In this document: positions 11,093 through 22,778 of the stretch, one piece after another
How the letters are laid out: every line of letters begins with the position of its first letter
Position numbering within the stretch: position 1 is the stretch's first letter
From: Mesomycoplasma ovipneumoniae ATCC 29419
GTDB taxonomy: Bacteria > Bacillota_I > Bacilli_A > Mycoplasmatales > Metamycoplasmataceae
Reading direction: 5' to 3'
NCBI RefSeq assembly: GCF_028885435.1
Contig: NZ_CP118522.1
Span: 248,001 to 312,000 of the forward strand
DNA: 64,000 bases
Translations under genes and position numbers: made by a program
Notes under the pieces: generated by a model
What the model was told of the DNA's origin: nothing
Seen by the model: only the letters and a program-made list of their open reading frames with translations
Databases searched by the model: none

Positions 11093-11170
11093 ATATTTAC
11101 CGGTATTTTTTCATATTTAGATTCACTAAAAAGTGAATTTTTGCCATCAAACTGTCAAACTCAGGTATTT
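11093..11170. repeat. Right 78-bp target duplication of the IS1634-family element
   Basis: Exact copy of 9105-9182, immediately after the right end of the IS. It contains the terminal ~70 bp of element B. Confidence 0.9.
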
Positions 11171-11258
11171 AGCCCATTTTCCAAATATTAAAAAATATAC
11201 CAGAAAATACTGGTATTTTATTTATTTTTTTAATTTCAATAAAAATTAGACTAAAAAT
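11166..11258. repeat. Right copy of 93-bp duplication (asnS promoter duplicate)
   Basis: Diverged copy of 8378-8470 including the palindrome ATACCAG-aaaata-CTGGTAT at 11197-11216. It lies between the element and the lipoprotein stop codon. The -10 box is degraded here, so it is probably not a working promoter. Confidence 0.65.
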
Positions 11259-11272
11259 ATAGATCCTAAAAA

Positions 11273-13951
11273 TTATTGCTTTCCGTCTTCTGCAGTTACA
11301 AAATTAACTTTAATATTTTCAACATCAAAAGCAAACTGGAAAGAATTTCCTGATCCGGCCCTAATTCGGTTGATAGTTCAGAAAGTATCGACCTCCATAA
11401 CTGGAATAATTGGCGCAAATTCACGAATTATTTTTTCAAAAACTAGCACAAATTCAAAAACTCTGTTCTGAGTTCAGCCTTCTTGTTTTTCTTTGTGTGT
11501 AAAAATTGCATTGAAAAATGAGTCAATTCTGTTGTTATATTCGTCTAGGGGCTCAGAAAATTCTGGCACTAAAATTGGCTTATTATTATAATCAGTTGCA
11601 GGAATTTTTTGTTCCTTGTCAAGGTAGACTTGTTTAAAAATCGGCTTTCCTTGGGCATCAAGTTTCAATTTTCGGGTGATTAGTTCTTCAAATTTCTTTA
11701 AAAAAATGTCAGAAATCTCGAGTCTTTTTGCAATTTCAGCTCTTTGCTGAGGTGAAATTTGATTTCACATTTTCCAGTAAGTCATTGAAGAGGCCGGATT
11801 AGACTCAAGTCCTGAAAATTTATTATCACTTGGCGAAATTTCATCTGTGTTGAAAAACGCTTTTATATATGAATGAGGTTGAGAACCACCGATATTGAAA
11901 AAGTCAAAGTTTTTCATTGTCAAATCAAAGTCACCAGTTGAAAGTCTTTGTTGGTAAATTCCATCAGGAAGTCTAACAGGGTCAATTTCGATAAAATTAT
12001 TGGTATTTCGGGCTAGAATGTCCTGCAGTCCAATAGCAACTTTTTCTTCGGCATCATCTTTATAAATAAAAGTTAGTTTAACCTTTTCAACATTAGGATT
12101 ATTCTTTTTAAATCTTTCAAGGAAAAATTTTGAAGTCTGCGGACTATAAGATGAATCGACTCTTGGGACAGATTCAAATCAAACCCCTTTTGCTAAATGT
12201 GAGCCATAATTTTGGGCTAAAACTGGAAATTCAACTTGTTTTCCGTTTGAATCTAGAAATTCTGAACGGTAGTTTCTGTTTTCCAAAAAGGTCTCCAAAG
12301 GATAGCCCCGAGAAGTTAGTATACTATCAAAATTAGTTCAAGTTGTCTGTGGAAAAGAGTGGTCAAGACCGTATAAATTCAGTAAATCAATCCGATTTAT
12401 GCCATAAAGAATCGCTTTTCGCAGATCTGAATCTTGAAGGTAAGATTTTCCTTTTTTGACATTATCTAAATTAACTTGGATTCCAATTGTACCATATCCG
12501 GTTTGTTTTTCCATGTATCTTCTTGTTCTTTCTTCAGATCAGAATTTAGACTGAAAAGTTGAAGGAATTTTGGTTTTTGCAATGTAACCATCAAGGAAAA
12601 GTGACGATAAAAGTTCGGGTTGTTCGGCAAAAAAGACTTTAATTTTATTAGGAATGGTTTTATCTGATGAATAATAACCTTGTCTTTTTGTTAGAATCAT
12701 TGAACCTTGAGACCCTAAATTAAGTTCAGAAATATCAAAAGGACCATTAATTAAAAATTTTGAAAGATCGGTTCCAAAATTATTAATCCCGCCAGCTTCA
12801 ATCTCGACAAATTCCCGATTTATTGGGAAAATTATATCAGGATGAATTATCTGTCTAAACAAGTTAATGAATTTTTTTGCCGCTGAGTCTTCAAATTGGA
12901 TCCGGAGTCCATATTCATCTCCGGGCAGAAAATCGTATCTTGGAATCAAATTAGGACCGTCAAAAACTTGTGAAGGATCTAAAAATGGATTTTTTGTCAG
13001 TTTTATTACTGATCTTTGGTTGTTTTGAACAACGTTAATTTCGGTTGAATTAGCACTAAAATTTGGATTTAGTGATAAATTAGCCTGAACTAGTTCAACA
13101 ACTTCCTTGTTTGTCATTTGTTCAAAAATTTGACCTGTATACATTCCAAAATTTCTTGCATTTTCTTTAAATTGTCCGACATATTCTTCATCACCAGAGT
13201 TTTGAGATTCAAAGACTTTTTGGTTAAAATCAAGACTGACTTTGCCAGTTTTTTCATCTTTTACATATCTTTTTTGACCAAAAGGATTTAGATAAGGATT
13301 TCCAAATTTTGAGACATAATCTTGTTGGAGCGAGATCATTTTTTGGGCATTTTTAATATTTAGTGAAAGAACTTTGACTAAATTAGGGGATGCAACATTA
13401 ATATTTAGTACATACAAAATATAGTCAATAAAATTTTGGGCAATAACAGGTTGATTATTTGCTCATTTTGAGGCACCTTTATTGAGAAAAATTGAAGTTG
13501 AGACAATTGACTGCGAAGAATTTTGAATTCCAACAAAGGATTTTGCTCCTCCACTTGAGGGTGCAACTGAACCAAGAGCCAGTCCAAAATCACTAATTGT
13601 AAAAGAAGAACCATCCGGAGTAATACCTGCTGGGTTTTGCAGTATTTCATCACCGACCGTGCTTTGAAGATTTGTATTATAAAGCTCAAAGGAAATTGCC
13701 GGTAAATTTAATTTTGCCCCATATGAATTTGAAGCAGATGGACCTGGTTTTACAAAAGATTCAACTAAAGAATTAAGAATTTGGTGGGAAGAATTATTTT
13801 TTACGTAATTTAAAGTGTTAATTGTTGTTGTTGAAACTCCAAAGTCAAATTCTTGACGATTTCTTTCAAGAGCAGAAGCACATGAGAGCAAGAAAAAAGT
13901 TGGAACTACAACAAAAGAGTTTAAAATTAGTAACTTTTTAATTTTTTTCAT
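11273..13951 (-). CDS. oppA: OppA-like oligopeptide-binding lipoprotein (SBP family 5)
   Basis: 892 residues. The N-terminus MKKIKKLLIL...TFFLLSC is a lipoprotein signal peptide with predicted lipidated Cys24, so the protein is anchored outside the membrane to capture peptides. The stretch SDLRKAILYGINRIDLLNLY matches the conserved family 5 solute-binding signature (V/LRKA...IDR). It is longer than typical OppA (~540), as in other mycoplasmas. It is the last gene of the opp operon, 8 bp after the PDxFFG gene. A standard-code reading would break it at several UGA codons. The symbol is assigned from family and context. Confidence 0.85.
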
Positions 13952-13959
13952 ATTAAGTC

Positions 13960-16900
13960 CTATTTAAATTGAGGTCGAATTACAAGGAATGATTGATTTT
14001 CTTTTTGTTCAATGTATGTTGGGGCTAAATTAAAATTTTTACCATTTTCAGCAAGATATTTTGACTTACCTAATGTAAATAATCCTTCAATTTCATGCCT
14101 GTTTTGGTCTGAAAAGTAAATTCTGAATTTTTTTAGACCCTCAGCACCTGGTCTTAGAAGCGCATTTTTAAACTCACCAATAATTGACCAAGATGAAATT
14201 CAAGAACTATATCCTTCATCTTTTAGCGTCCATTTTGTTGATAAGTCAGCCTGTTTTTTTAAGTAAAAAATGTTGTTTGTGTCATTACTTGCTAATTTAA
14301 TGTAGAATTTTTGGGCTGTTTGTTCATCCTCAAGAGTTAAATATTTAGCTTTAGCAGCATCTTCATTTTTTAAAAAGCCTCAAAAAGCAACCCTGTCTTG
14401 TTTTGAATCACGTCAAATTCCTGAAAGAGATCTTTGGCCAACACCTTGAGTTTTAAGAGAATAATACCAAAAAGCTTCAGGTCTGTTTGTAACTTTTTCA
14501 CCTTTTAAGTTAGTTATTCTTATTGTATTATCCTCAACAGGTTCAAGATTGTCATCATACAATTCTCAATTTAAAACTTTTCTTTGGAAGCGATCTTTGA
14601 AAAACCCGTTATTTGTAGAGACATTTTGGTTAATATAACCATTTCTTCAACGGAAATTACCAACAACAGGTTGAATATTTCCATCACTATATTTTTTTGA
14701 ATCAGCAAGCTCGCCTTTGTAAGCTGAAAGCACACGAGATAATTCAACTGAAATTTGGGCAAAAATTTCATCTTTTTGGGTTTTATATTTGTTTTTAATT
14801 TTCTGAATTTTTTCCTGGTTTTCAATATTAGCTAAAGTTTGATCAATGAATTTTTCAGGTTTAGGTTGACTTTCTATTTCATCAATTTCTTGTTGTTCTT
14901 TCTGGCTAATTACAAAAGATTGATTATAAAGTTCCTGATCTTGGGCTTTTTTGAAAGTTTCAGTTAAATTTTTGTATAAAGAATTTAAATTTTCTGAATT
15001 TTTTGAAGTTACATTATTAGTTAGGAAAAAATTAGTAAAAGGACTAACTAAAGTTTGTGAATATCCCTGGGCAATATCAAAAGCTGGGATGAAATTTTTA
15101 ATCCATTTTCTTGTATAAATTGCATCAACAAAATACTCATTACCAGTGTTAGATTCGGAAATATTTTTAAAACCAGGCATAATATTATCAAGCGTTTTGT
15201 CACTTGGAGAATAATGAATTTGGACAAAATCTCTTGTTAAAGATTCAGGGAAATTATAGACATAATTACTGAAAAAATCATCTGGTTTTGTTTCAAATCT
15301 TGCTGAATTTTTTGCACGGAACCATGAAAGTTCAAGGTCTGAGTTCATTCGCTGAAATTGCTGAATTCGACTATCTCTGCTAAGTGAATAGTCAACAAAG
15401 GTTTTTGTCCCTACTAAGTATTGCAATTTGAACAAATCCAAGTCCTTTGCCTCTATTTTTGCTTGACTTAAAAAGTCCTTAAGTCATTTAAAAACTTCTG
15501 ATTTTTCTGGATCATTTAAATTTGAATTAACAAATGATTCATCATCTAAAACTAATGAATTTGTTTGGTCATATCCTGCAAAAGTCAATCATGCAATTTT
15601 AATTTTATCATTAATGTCTGTAAGTTTACCAAATTTGGTTGCCGGTAAATTTGTCTGTGTTTTTCGAGCAAAATTTTTAAACCCCATAAATCCAACAGAT
15701 GATAAAAATAGGTGATCAATATTTTTATTATCAATTTTTACATTTTTGATCAACAAGTTTAGAGTTGATTGTTCAAAGGCTTCCATCAAATTATTTGCAA
15801 AATTTTGTAAATTTTGTTGCAATTCTTCTTCAGAAATTTCAAAAATTGACAATAATTTTTGAAATTTTGAGTCAAATTTTTCGCCTTTAGTTCATTTAGG
15901 CGCTGAATTTTCAGTTTGATTTTCTTTTAATTTGAATTTTTCAGACAATTTATTAAAACTATATTTGTAAAGGTCAAACTTAGAATTTACATAGTCAAAA
16001 TTTCAATCTCTAACAAATTCGCCTTCAGCTTTTTTTGAAATTTTAAGTGCAAATGGATCAATTGAAATAAACTCTAAAAAATCTGAAATTGATGAAAATT
16101 CTGTTTGATTTTTCTCATTTTGATATGCAAAATAATTATTTTGATAATCAAAACCAAAAAGAGTTTTGTCTCAAGCATCAAGATAAATTTTAGAACCATC
16201 AATTTTAGAATCTTTAACATTAAATTTAAAATCTTGGGCAATTCCAAAAAACGGTTTTTCAGCAGTAACATTTGAAAATTTTAAAAGACTTCCAAGAGGT
16301 GAAGTTCAGCGAGTTGATAAATCTTTTTTCTCATCAAATTCACTCTGATCAAGAACGTTGTCAAGTTGAGTTTGAAGTTGAGTTTGAATTCTAACGTTAA
16401 AGTCATATTTTGGATTTTGATAATATTGATTTCCATTTACTGAAATTATTTTTCCAAAATATAAACTAGAAAAAATTGGACCGTTAGTTAATTGTGAAAT
16501 ATCTGGATTTCTTGGTGATAAAATGTTAAATTCATCTAATGATAAAAATAAGTGACTAGGAGCAATGTTATTACCATTTTTGTCAGTGAATTTTATAATT
16601 TTGTCTAAGTTTTCATATAGTTTGCCTGTAAGCTGGTTCGGAAATGCTCCAGTCAACATTCTTTCTGCTGATTCAGAATTCGCAGTATTATCTGATACAG
16701 ATTTAACTAAAGCCTGAAAATAAACACTATATAAAGTATCAAGAATTGAGACTATTTGAGTTATTCTTTTGAAAAGCGAGTCTTTAAAAGTCGAAATATT
16801 ATTTAAATCTGAATATAAATTTGAATCACTTTGGCCAGAAATGCTAATAATTTGGTTGAGAAGCGGTTGAATTCTATCTTTGAAATTAAAGTTTTTTTGA

Positions 16901-19900
16901 AATTCATCGATAATTGTGGCGATTTCACCTGAAGCACTTGGTTGAGTTCCTTTAAGCAATTTAAAAAAGTCAAGAAACTTAAATCCGAAAGATTGTTCTT
17001 TGTCCAATAATTTTTTTGCTAAATCAGCAACTGGTTGAGGTGTGGTAAGCGAAAATTCAACTTGCCTAAGAAATTGTGACAAGTCAAAAACTGAATCAGG
17101 AATTTCAACACTAACATTTAAATTTTTCGGGTTTTTGCCAATAATTGTTCCAAAAAATGCTTGATTTTCAACAGGATTATGCAAAATTGAATTAAGTGAT
17201 TTTTCAAAGAATGGAGATGATGGCGAAAATCTGGTAAAAGACTGAGGGCTTGAGTCTCATCCATTATCGCGAAAGTTTTTGACTATTTTATTCTCAAATT
17301 CGTCCTGAATTTGCTTAATTTTTTGCTGTAATTCAGGAAGACTATTAGGATTATTAAATGTTAAAGGATCAATTACTGGTTTACCGTTTTCATAAAATAA
17401 GTGAACTTTTAAATTGCTAAAAGTTCTTCGGTCCGAACTTGGCTCAAAATCAGCAACATGAATTTTTCCTTGTTCGTCAAATTGGATTTTATTTCCCGCT
17501 CCATCGGTTAATGAATTAGCAAAAATGCCTTGAATATCGTTAGAATTTATAAATCCTTTTTGTTTTTTAGTCTCTTGATCTGATTCATCTCCAGTATTTT
17601 CTTGAGAAGTTGAATTTCTATTTCGGAAGAATTTAGAAATTCCAGAAGTTCCCGGATTTATTGTTCCTGAATCTGGATCAATTGAATTTAGAAGAAAAAG
17701 ATCGTATAATTTTAGTTTTCGAATGTCTGCTGCAGTTTTAAGACCCTCAATAGTTTGCAAAAATCTACGAGATTTTTTAGAAATTAACTCGTCAATATTT
17801 TGATTTTCATTTGAACCAAAAATTTGTGACTCACTCTCAAAATTATTTCCATTATCAAAGCTAAAGTTTGGATAAATTCCTTTATCTTCAGGGTTTAAAC
17901 TAGGGGATGCTTTTCGCAAACTTAGCCCTGAAGATCTTGCATTAAGGTATAACTGAAGAACATCAAAATTATAAAAAGACTGTAAACCTAGTCCTGCATT
18001 TGTCGAAATCGCGTTTAGAACTACATTTGAATCAGGGTCAGAATTATCTTGGGCATAATTTAAAGTTTGGTGATGTCCGTACTCATGAGCGCCAACATAT
18101 TTTAAATAGTTAATTCCAGTTGTTTTAAAAAATGGAGAAGAAGCTTTTAAAAGCGCAATATACGGAATTCTTGATGAGTGTGAATAGCCAATAAATTCGC
18201 CATGTTTTGTGGTATATTTTTTCAAACCAGTTTCTGGATCAATCTCAAAATCAACATAAGTTCCAACAAGGTCTTCACCATTTGTCAATTTATCTCTTAA
18301 AACTTTATCAATTAGGCCGTCAAAAATTTCGCCATAAAGTTGATAAACTGTTGTGGTTTTTCCGTCTTTAAGAGTTTCAATTTCTTGAATAACCTTTGGA
18401 ATTGCTCGATTTTTTCAATCAACAGCAATTTTAAAGCTATTAAATTCTTCAACATTTTTGGCATAATCTGGGTTTTCGGGATCCAGATTAAATTTTATTG
18501 TTTTAGTTGGACCTTCAGGATCATTTGAATCTGTTAATTCAACTTCTAATTCAGTATTTGATAGTTTTTTGAGTGCTTGAATTTGATATGCTGATCATAA
18601 ATTAGCATCAAATTCAGATAGATATTCGTTTTGAGCTTCAATTGAAGGACTTTCAGAACGAGCACCAAGTGGAAAAAATAGCCTATTATTAGAATCTTTT
18701 TGATAAATACCGATTGTTTTTCCAACTGGGTGATTTATATTATAAAGATCATAAAATCCGTTTTTTACAATTTCATCAACTTTTTGGGAAACTTTAGTTG
18801 CTAATTCAGCGGCAATAAGCGTTATAATATCAGGATTTACATTCTGAGTAATAAAAAAATCTGTTGTTTCTGCACGATTAGCAGGAGTTTTTTGGTCTTC
18901 AGGGGTTGGATCGGAATCAGGATCTTCAAGTTCTAAAGAAAGAATTCCACGCGGAGTATTATTTTCATCATTTTTCAAATCAGACCTGATTGTGTCATAA
19001 ATATCACGTATTTTATAGGTTTTTCCAAAATCTTGCGGGAAATTTAGACTGTAATTTTTAGGCAATTGAATGTCATTTTCATGGGCAAACATGAGAACTG
19101 CCAATTCAAATTTTTTCTTAACATCTTCAATTGTCTGGCCTTCATTTTCAAAGACAAAAAAATTCTCTGGCTGCTTAAATTTGTCTAATTTAGCAAGAAT
19201 TTCTGAATCATTATCAAATGAATTTTTTAAAATTTTAACTATATCATAAATGTAAATTTTTTCATTTTTAACAAGATCAGCGGCAGGAATTCCGGCAACA
19301 ACTTTGGTTTTGTCATAATTTGCTAAAACTTGTTGTTGTGGAATTTTTTTAAAATATTCATCAAGAGCTTCTTTTGAAATTGCATCTTCAAAAATTTTGT
19401 AAGTTAAATTGTCAGGTGCATTACCTCTTCCGGCTAATTCTGAATAAATTGGAAATGACCCAAAAAATGAATCTGGATAAAATTCTATTTTTGCTTCTTC
19501 TTTTCTAACAGCTGAATGTTGACCTAATAATAAATTATTACCTGATCGTGTTACACCCTTTTTTAGCGCAAAATGTTCTAAAGTTAAAGCATCTGGACCT
19601 CATGCAACATTTTTAGTAAATCATTTTGCATAATCAAGAAATTCTGAAGGAGAAATAGCATCCCAGTATTCGTTAACAAATTTCATAACCCCTAATTTTA
19701 GTTCAAAAATTGGGGTTTGGCGGTTGTAATTTATGGCAAATCAGTCAGCAAACTCTGATTCAGTAAAAACTCGTTTTTCTGATTTAATTTTTGGGTTTAA
19801 AAGAATTTCGTATTTGCCATCTTTACTGTCTTCTACAGGCACAAATGCGGCAACATTTTCGCCTTGAGCGTTAAAAAAATTAGCATAAACTAACTCGCCT

Positions 19901-20061
19901 TGCTTAGTTTCATCAATGGTGTCTGAGGTAACATCAAGATTGTAAACTCCAAGTTCGTTATTGTTTGCATAAAGTTTAATTCCGCCCATAATTCCGCCAA
20001 CAGCTGCAGTCAGGCCGCCGCCAGCAAGCAAATAACTAACTAAAATACTAGTTTTTTTCAT
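13960..20061 (-). CDS. PDxFFG protein: giant putative surface protein with HExxH motif
   Basis: 2033 residues, the largest gene of the window. One N-terminal hydrophobic segment (ILVSYLLAGGGLTAAVGGIMGG, residues 5-26) suggests secretion or membrane anchoring; no lipobox Cys is seen. PDSFFG at residues 196-201 fits the mycoplasma family named after that motif. GAHEYGHHQT contains HExxH (His659, Glu660, His663), the signature of zinc metalloproteases; a third ligand is not obvious. Two low-complexity acidic linkers are present, and a long Gln/Glu/Lys-rich helical stretch lies near residues 1650-1740. It sits between oppF (14-bp overlap) and oppA. I infer extracellular peptide supply for the transporter; this is untested. 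Confidence 0.85.
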
Positions 20062-21379
20062 AATTATAGTCTCCTAATCTCCAACGTTTTACTTCAGAAA
20101 AAGTGGCTAAAATATAGTGATTATTTCCTAAATCAATCCACTCAGGTTGGTTAGATTCTGAATATTGGTGCATTTTTGGATCATAAATATATCCAGCAAG
20201 TGATTCACCTTTTGATTCAATTGTTGGGATTGATTCAATCAGTGATTTTGTATAAGGGTGTAAAAATTTTTGGGTTATTTCTTTTGTTGGGCCAATTTCT
20301 AAAATTCGACCTCGATAAACAACGGCAATTCGGTCTGAAATATATTCAACCATTCGAAGATCGTGGGAAATGAAAAATATGGTCAAATTATATTTTTCCT
20401 TTAAATCTTTAAAAATGTTGATAATTTGGGCTTGAATTGAAACATCAAGTGCCGAAATTGGCTCATCGGCAACAAGAATTTTTGGTCTAAGCAATAAAGC
20501 CCGACAAATTCCGATTCGCTGTTGTTGTCCTCCTGAAAATTCTAAAGGAAATCTTGATAAAACTGAGCTATCAAGTCCAACTGATGCAAGCATGTCTGTA
20601 ACGTATTTATAAGTAACATCTTTTGTCGGTTTTTGTAAAAGATTGTTTAAAAACAATGACTTTTTTTCAATAAAATCGGTAATTTTTGGGTGAATGGCAC
20701 TGATTTTTTTAAGGTGATTGATTAAATTAGTAAATAATTCAGGAACTGAAGCCTGGGCTGTGTTTTTGTAAAATAAATCGCTAATTTGGTTTATTAAATT
20801 TAGGGGAACTTTTTGGTTTTTAAGAATTTTCACTAACATTTCAAAGGTATTTTGATAATAATGTTGTGAAAATAGTAGTTTGATTGAGCCTTTTTTGCGC
20901 TGTTCAAGGTTGACTATTCCTTCGGTGACTACATCATAAATATTTTTATAAGGATTTAGTGAAGAAAGTGGATCTTGGAAAATCATTTGCACATTTGAAA
21001 CTAACTGATCAAGAATTTTAGCCCGGATTTTACGAGTATTTTTTGGCAATTCTAAATTATTAATAGTGATTTTCCCAAAACTTCGCGGAATTAAGCCAGC
21101 AAGCGCAGACCCTGTTGTTGACTTTCCAGAACCAGATTCGCCAACAAATGAGAGAACCTCACCTTCATAAATATTGAAACTTATGTCATGAATAACTTTG
21201 TTTTTTCGATTTCCACTTCCATAAGTAATATCGACGTTTTCAAAGCTAACAATTGGCTTTTTGCCGCTAGATTCAAGCATTTTTTTAACACCAGGAGTCA
21301 ACTGACGCCAAGTTTGACGGACGATCTTACCAAAAAAATAAGTGTTTTTTTCAAGATAAAATTTAGAATTATTGCTCAT
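20048..21379 (-). CDS. oppF: Oligopeptide ABC transporter ATP-binding protein OppF
   Basis: 443 residues. Walker A GESGSGKST, Q-loop MIFQDPLSSLNP, signature FSGGQQQRIGICRAL, Walker B ILVADEPISALD, and the C-terminal oligopeptide-transporter extension (LHPYTKSLIESIP). The motif order and sequence are typical OppF, but about 90 extra residues (around 150-245, Leu/Lys-rich) are inserted between Q-loop and signature, in the helical domain that contacts the permease. Its start lies within the last codons of oppD (11-bp overlap), and its stop overlaps the start of the PDxFFG gene. Confidence 0.93.
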   Translation of the reverse strand: MSNNSKFYLEKNTYFFGKIVRQTWRQLTPGVKKMLESSGKKPIVSFENVDITYGSGNRKNKVIHDISFNIYEGEVLSFVGESGSGKSTTGSALAGLIPRSFGKITINNLELPKNTRKIRAKILDQLVSNVQMIFQDPLSSLNPYKNIYDVVTEGIVNLEQRKKGSIKLLFSQHYYQNTFEMLVKILKNQKVPLNLINQISDLFYKNTAQASVPELFTNLINHLKKISAIHPKITDFIEKKSLFLNNLLQKPTKDVTYKYVTDMLASVGLDSSVLSRFPLEFSGGQQQRIGICRALLLRPKILVADEPISALDVSIQAQIINIFKDLKEKYNLTIFFISHDLRMVEYISDRIAVVYRGRILEIGPTKEITQKFLHPYTKSLIESIPTIESKGESLAGYIYDPKMHQYSESNQPEWIDLGNNHYILATFSEVKRWRLGDYNYEKN

Positions 21380-22778
21380 TGTTTTGCCTCATTTTTTGAA
21401 ATTGGAGTCATTTTTGGTAAATAATTTTTGGCGGCATAACTTTTGGTGCTTTTGGATCAAGAAGTGCTGATTTTATACGGTGAGTTGGACTTATTTTATA
21501 AAATTTTGGCTCAACAAAAAAATCTTGTTCTAAGGCATAATCATTTCTAACCGCAAATGCATCACCGACAATTGAATTTAATGAAGATGGAACTACCCCA
21601 CGAATTGAGGCAAGACGATCACCTTTATTTATGTCCGGCATTGAAGTTATTAGTCCTCAAGTATAAGGATGTCTTGGATTTAAAAGAATTTCGTCTCTTG
21701 TTCCTTCTTCAACAACTTGACCAGCGTACATAATTGTGATGTAATTTGCAAGTGAAGCAACCACTCCTAAGTCATGAGTTATAAAAATGATCGTAATTTT
21801 CAGTCTTTTTTGCAAATCACGGATAATATCAAGAACTAAAGCCTGAACTGTTGTATCAAGGGCGGTAGTCGGTTCGTCCATAACAATAATTTTTGGCTCA
21901 AGTGAAAGAATTGCTGAAATGACAATTCGTTGAATCATTCCCCCTGAGAGTTCATGAGGGTATAATTTCATAACCATTTCAGGATTGACAATTTTTGTCA
22001 TTTTTAAATATAAAAGTGCTTTTTCATAGGCTTCTTTTTTATTTTTGACAATTTTATTTAACAGCATTCCTTCCATTATTTGAGCACCAATTTTTTTGGT
22101 TGGATTCAAAGTTGACATCGGGTTTTGGAAAACAGCAGAAATTATTTTTCCCCGATAATTTGAAAGTTCTCAAGCACGAAAGTCAAAATTGTGAACTGGA
22201 TTGTTAAATAATCTTATTTCTCCTGATTCAACAACAGCATTTTCACCCGCAAGTCCATAAAGACAAGAAGTAATTACCGATTTTCCTGAACCAGACTCGC
22301 CGATTATTGCATGAATTTTACCTTCATAAAAGTCAATTGAAGCATTACGAATCACGATGTTTCGAATTGAAGGATTGGCTGGATTTACAAAGGATAAATT
22401 TAAATTTTTAATTTGGGCAACAATTTTGTACTTTTTATTGCCAATTTGTTTATAGAGAACATTTTTCGAAAAAGCTTCAAAATCAAAGTGAGAACGGTTA
22501 AAACTTGTGTGTCAATATTGTTGAATTCTGTTTAAAATAGCTTGGATTTTATAGGATTTTTTTGATTTATAATGTTTTTTTATATTAACTTCATAAGCTA
22601 AAAATTCTTCTTTAAGTTCAAGGAATTTTTCTTGATATTGCTTTGGATCCAAGTTTTTTTGCTTTAAAAGTTCTAAGTCTTTTTTAAACTTTTCTAAATT
22701 TTTTGCTAATTTATAACACAAAGTTGGATTTTCAGCATTTTTGCAATCAGAAAATTTGGCCAAAAAATAAGAAATCAT
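21369..22778 (-). CDS. oppD: Oligopeptide ABC transporter ATP-binding protein OppD
   Basis: 469 residues, about 140 more than usual. The extra length is an N-terminal, Lys/Glu-rich helical region (residues ~1-120, with CKNAENPTLCYKLAKNLEKF) and a leading LSFVNPANPSIRN strand. Then come Walker A GESGSGKSV (near 160), signature LSGGMIQRIVISAIL, Walker B IIVMDEPTTALD, H-loop FITHDLGVVA, and the Opp-type tail (GTRDEILLNPRHPYT). The stop TAA is inside the start of oppF. The start ATG is immediately after the oppC stop with no gap. UGA-Trp codons occur throughout. Confidence 0.92.

Larger units (their letters stand above)
8471..11165 (-). mobile_element. Element B: IS1634-related repeat, interrupted by an IS1634-family insertion
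   Basis: Element B proper is 8471-9177 (~707 bp); its right end is split by the IS at 9183-11092, whose 78-bp target duplication repeats that end up to 11165. Ends: left CCCAAATTTCACAGTTTGAT, right reverse complement CCTGAGTTTGACAGTTTGAT. It carries a T-run at 9038-9050, -10 box at 9007-9012, a G-rich Shine-Dalgarno, a Met-Phe-Phe-Val micro-ORF at 8945-8947 and downstream, and hairpins 1-3. It contains the transposase-distal arm that element A lacks. Confidence 0.7.
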
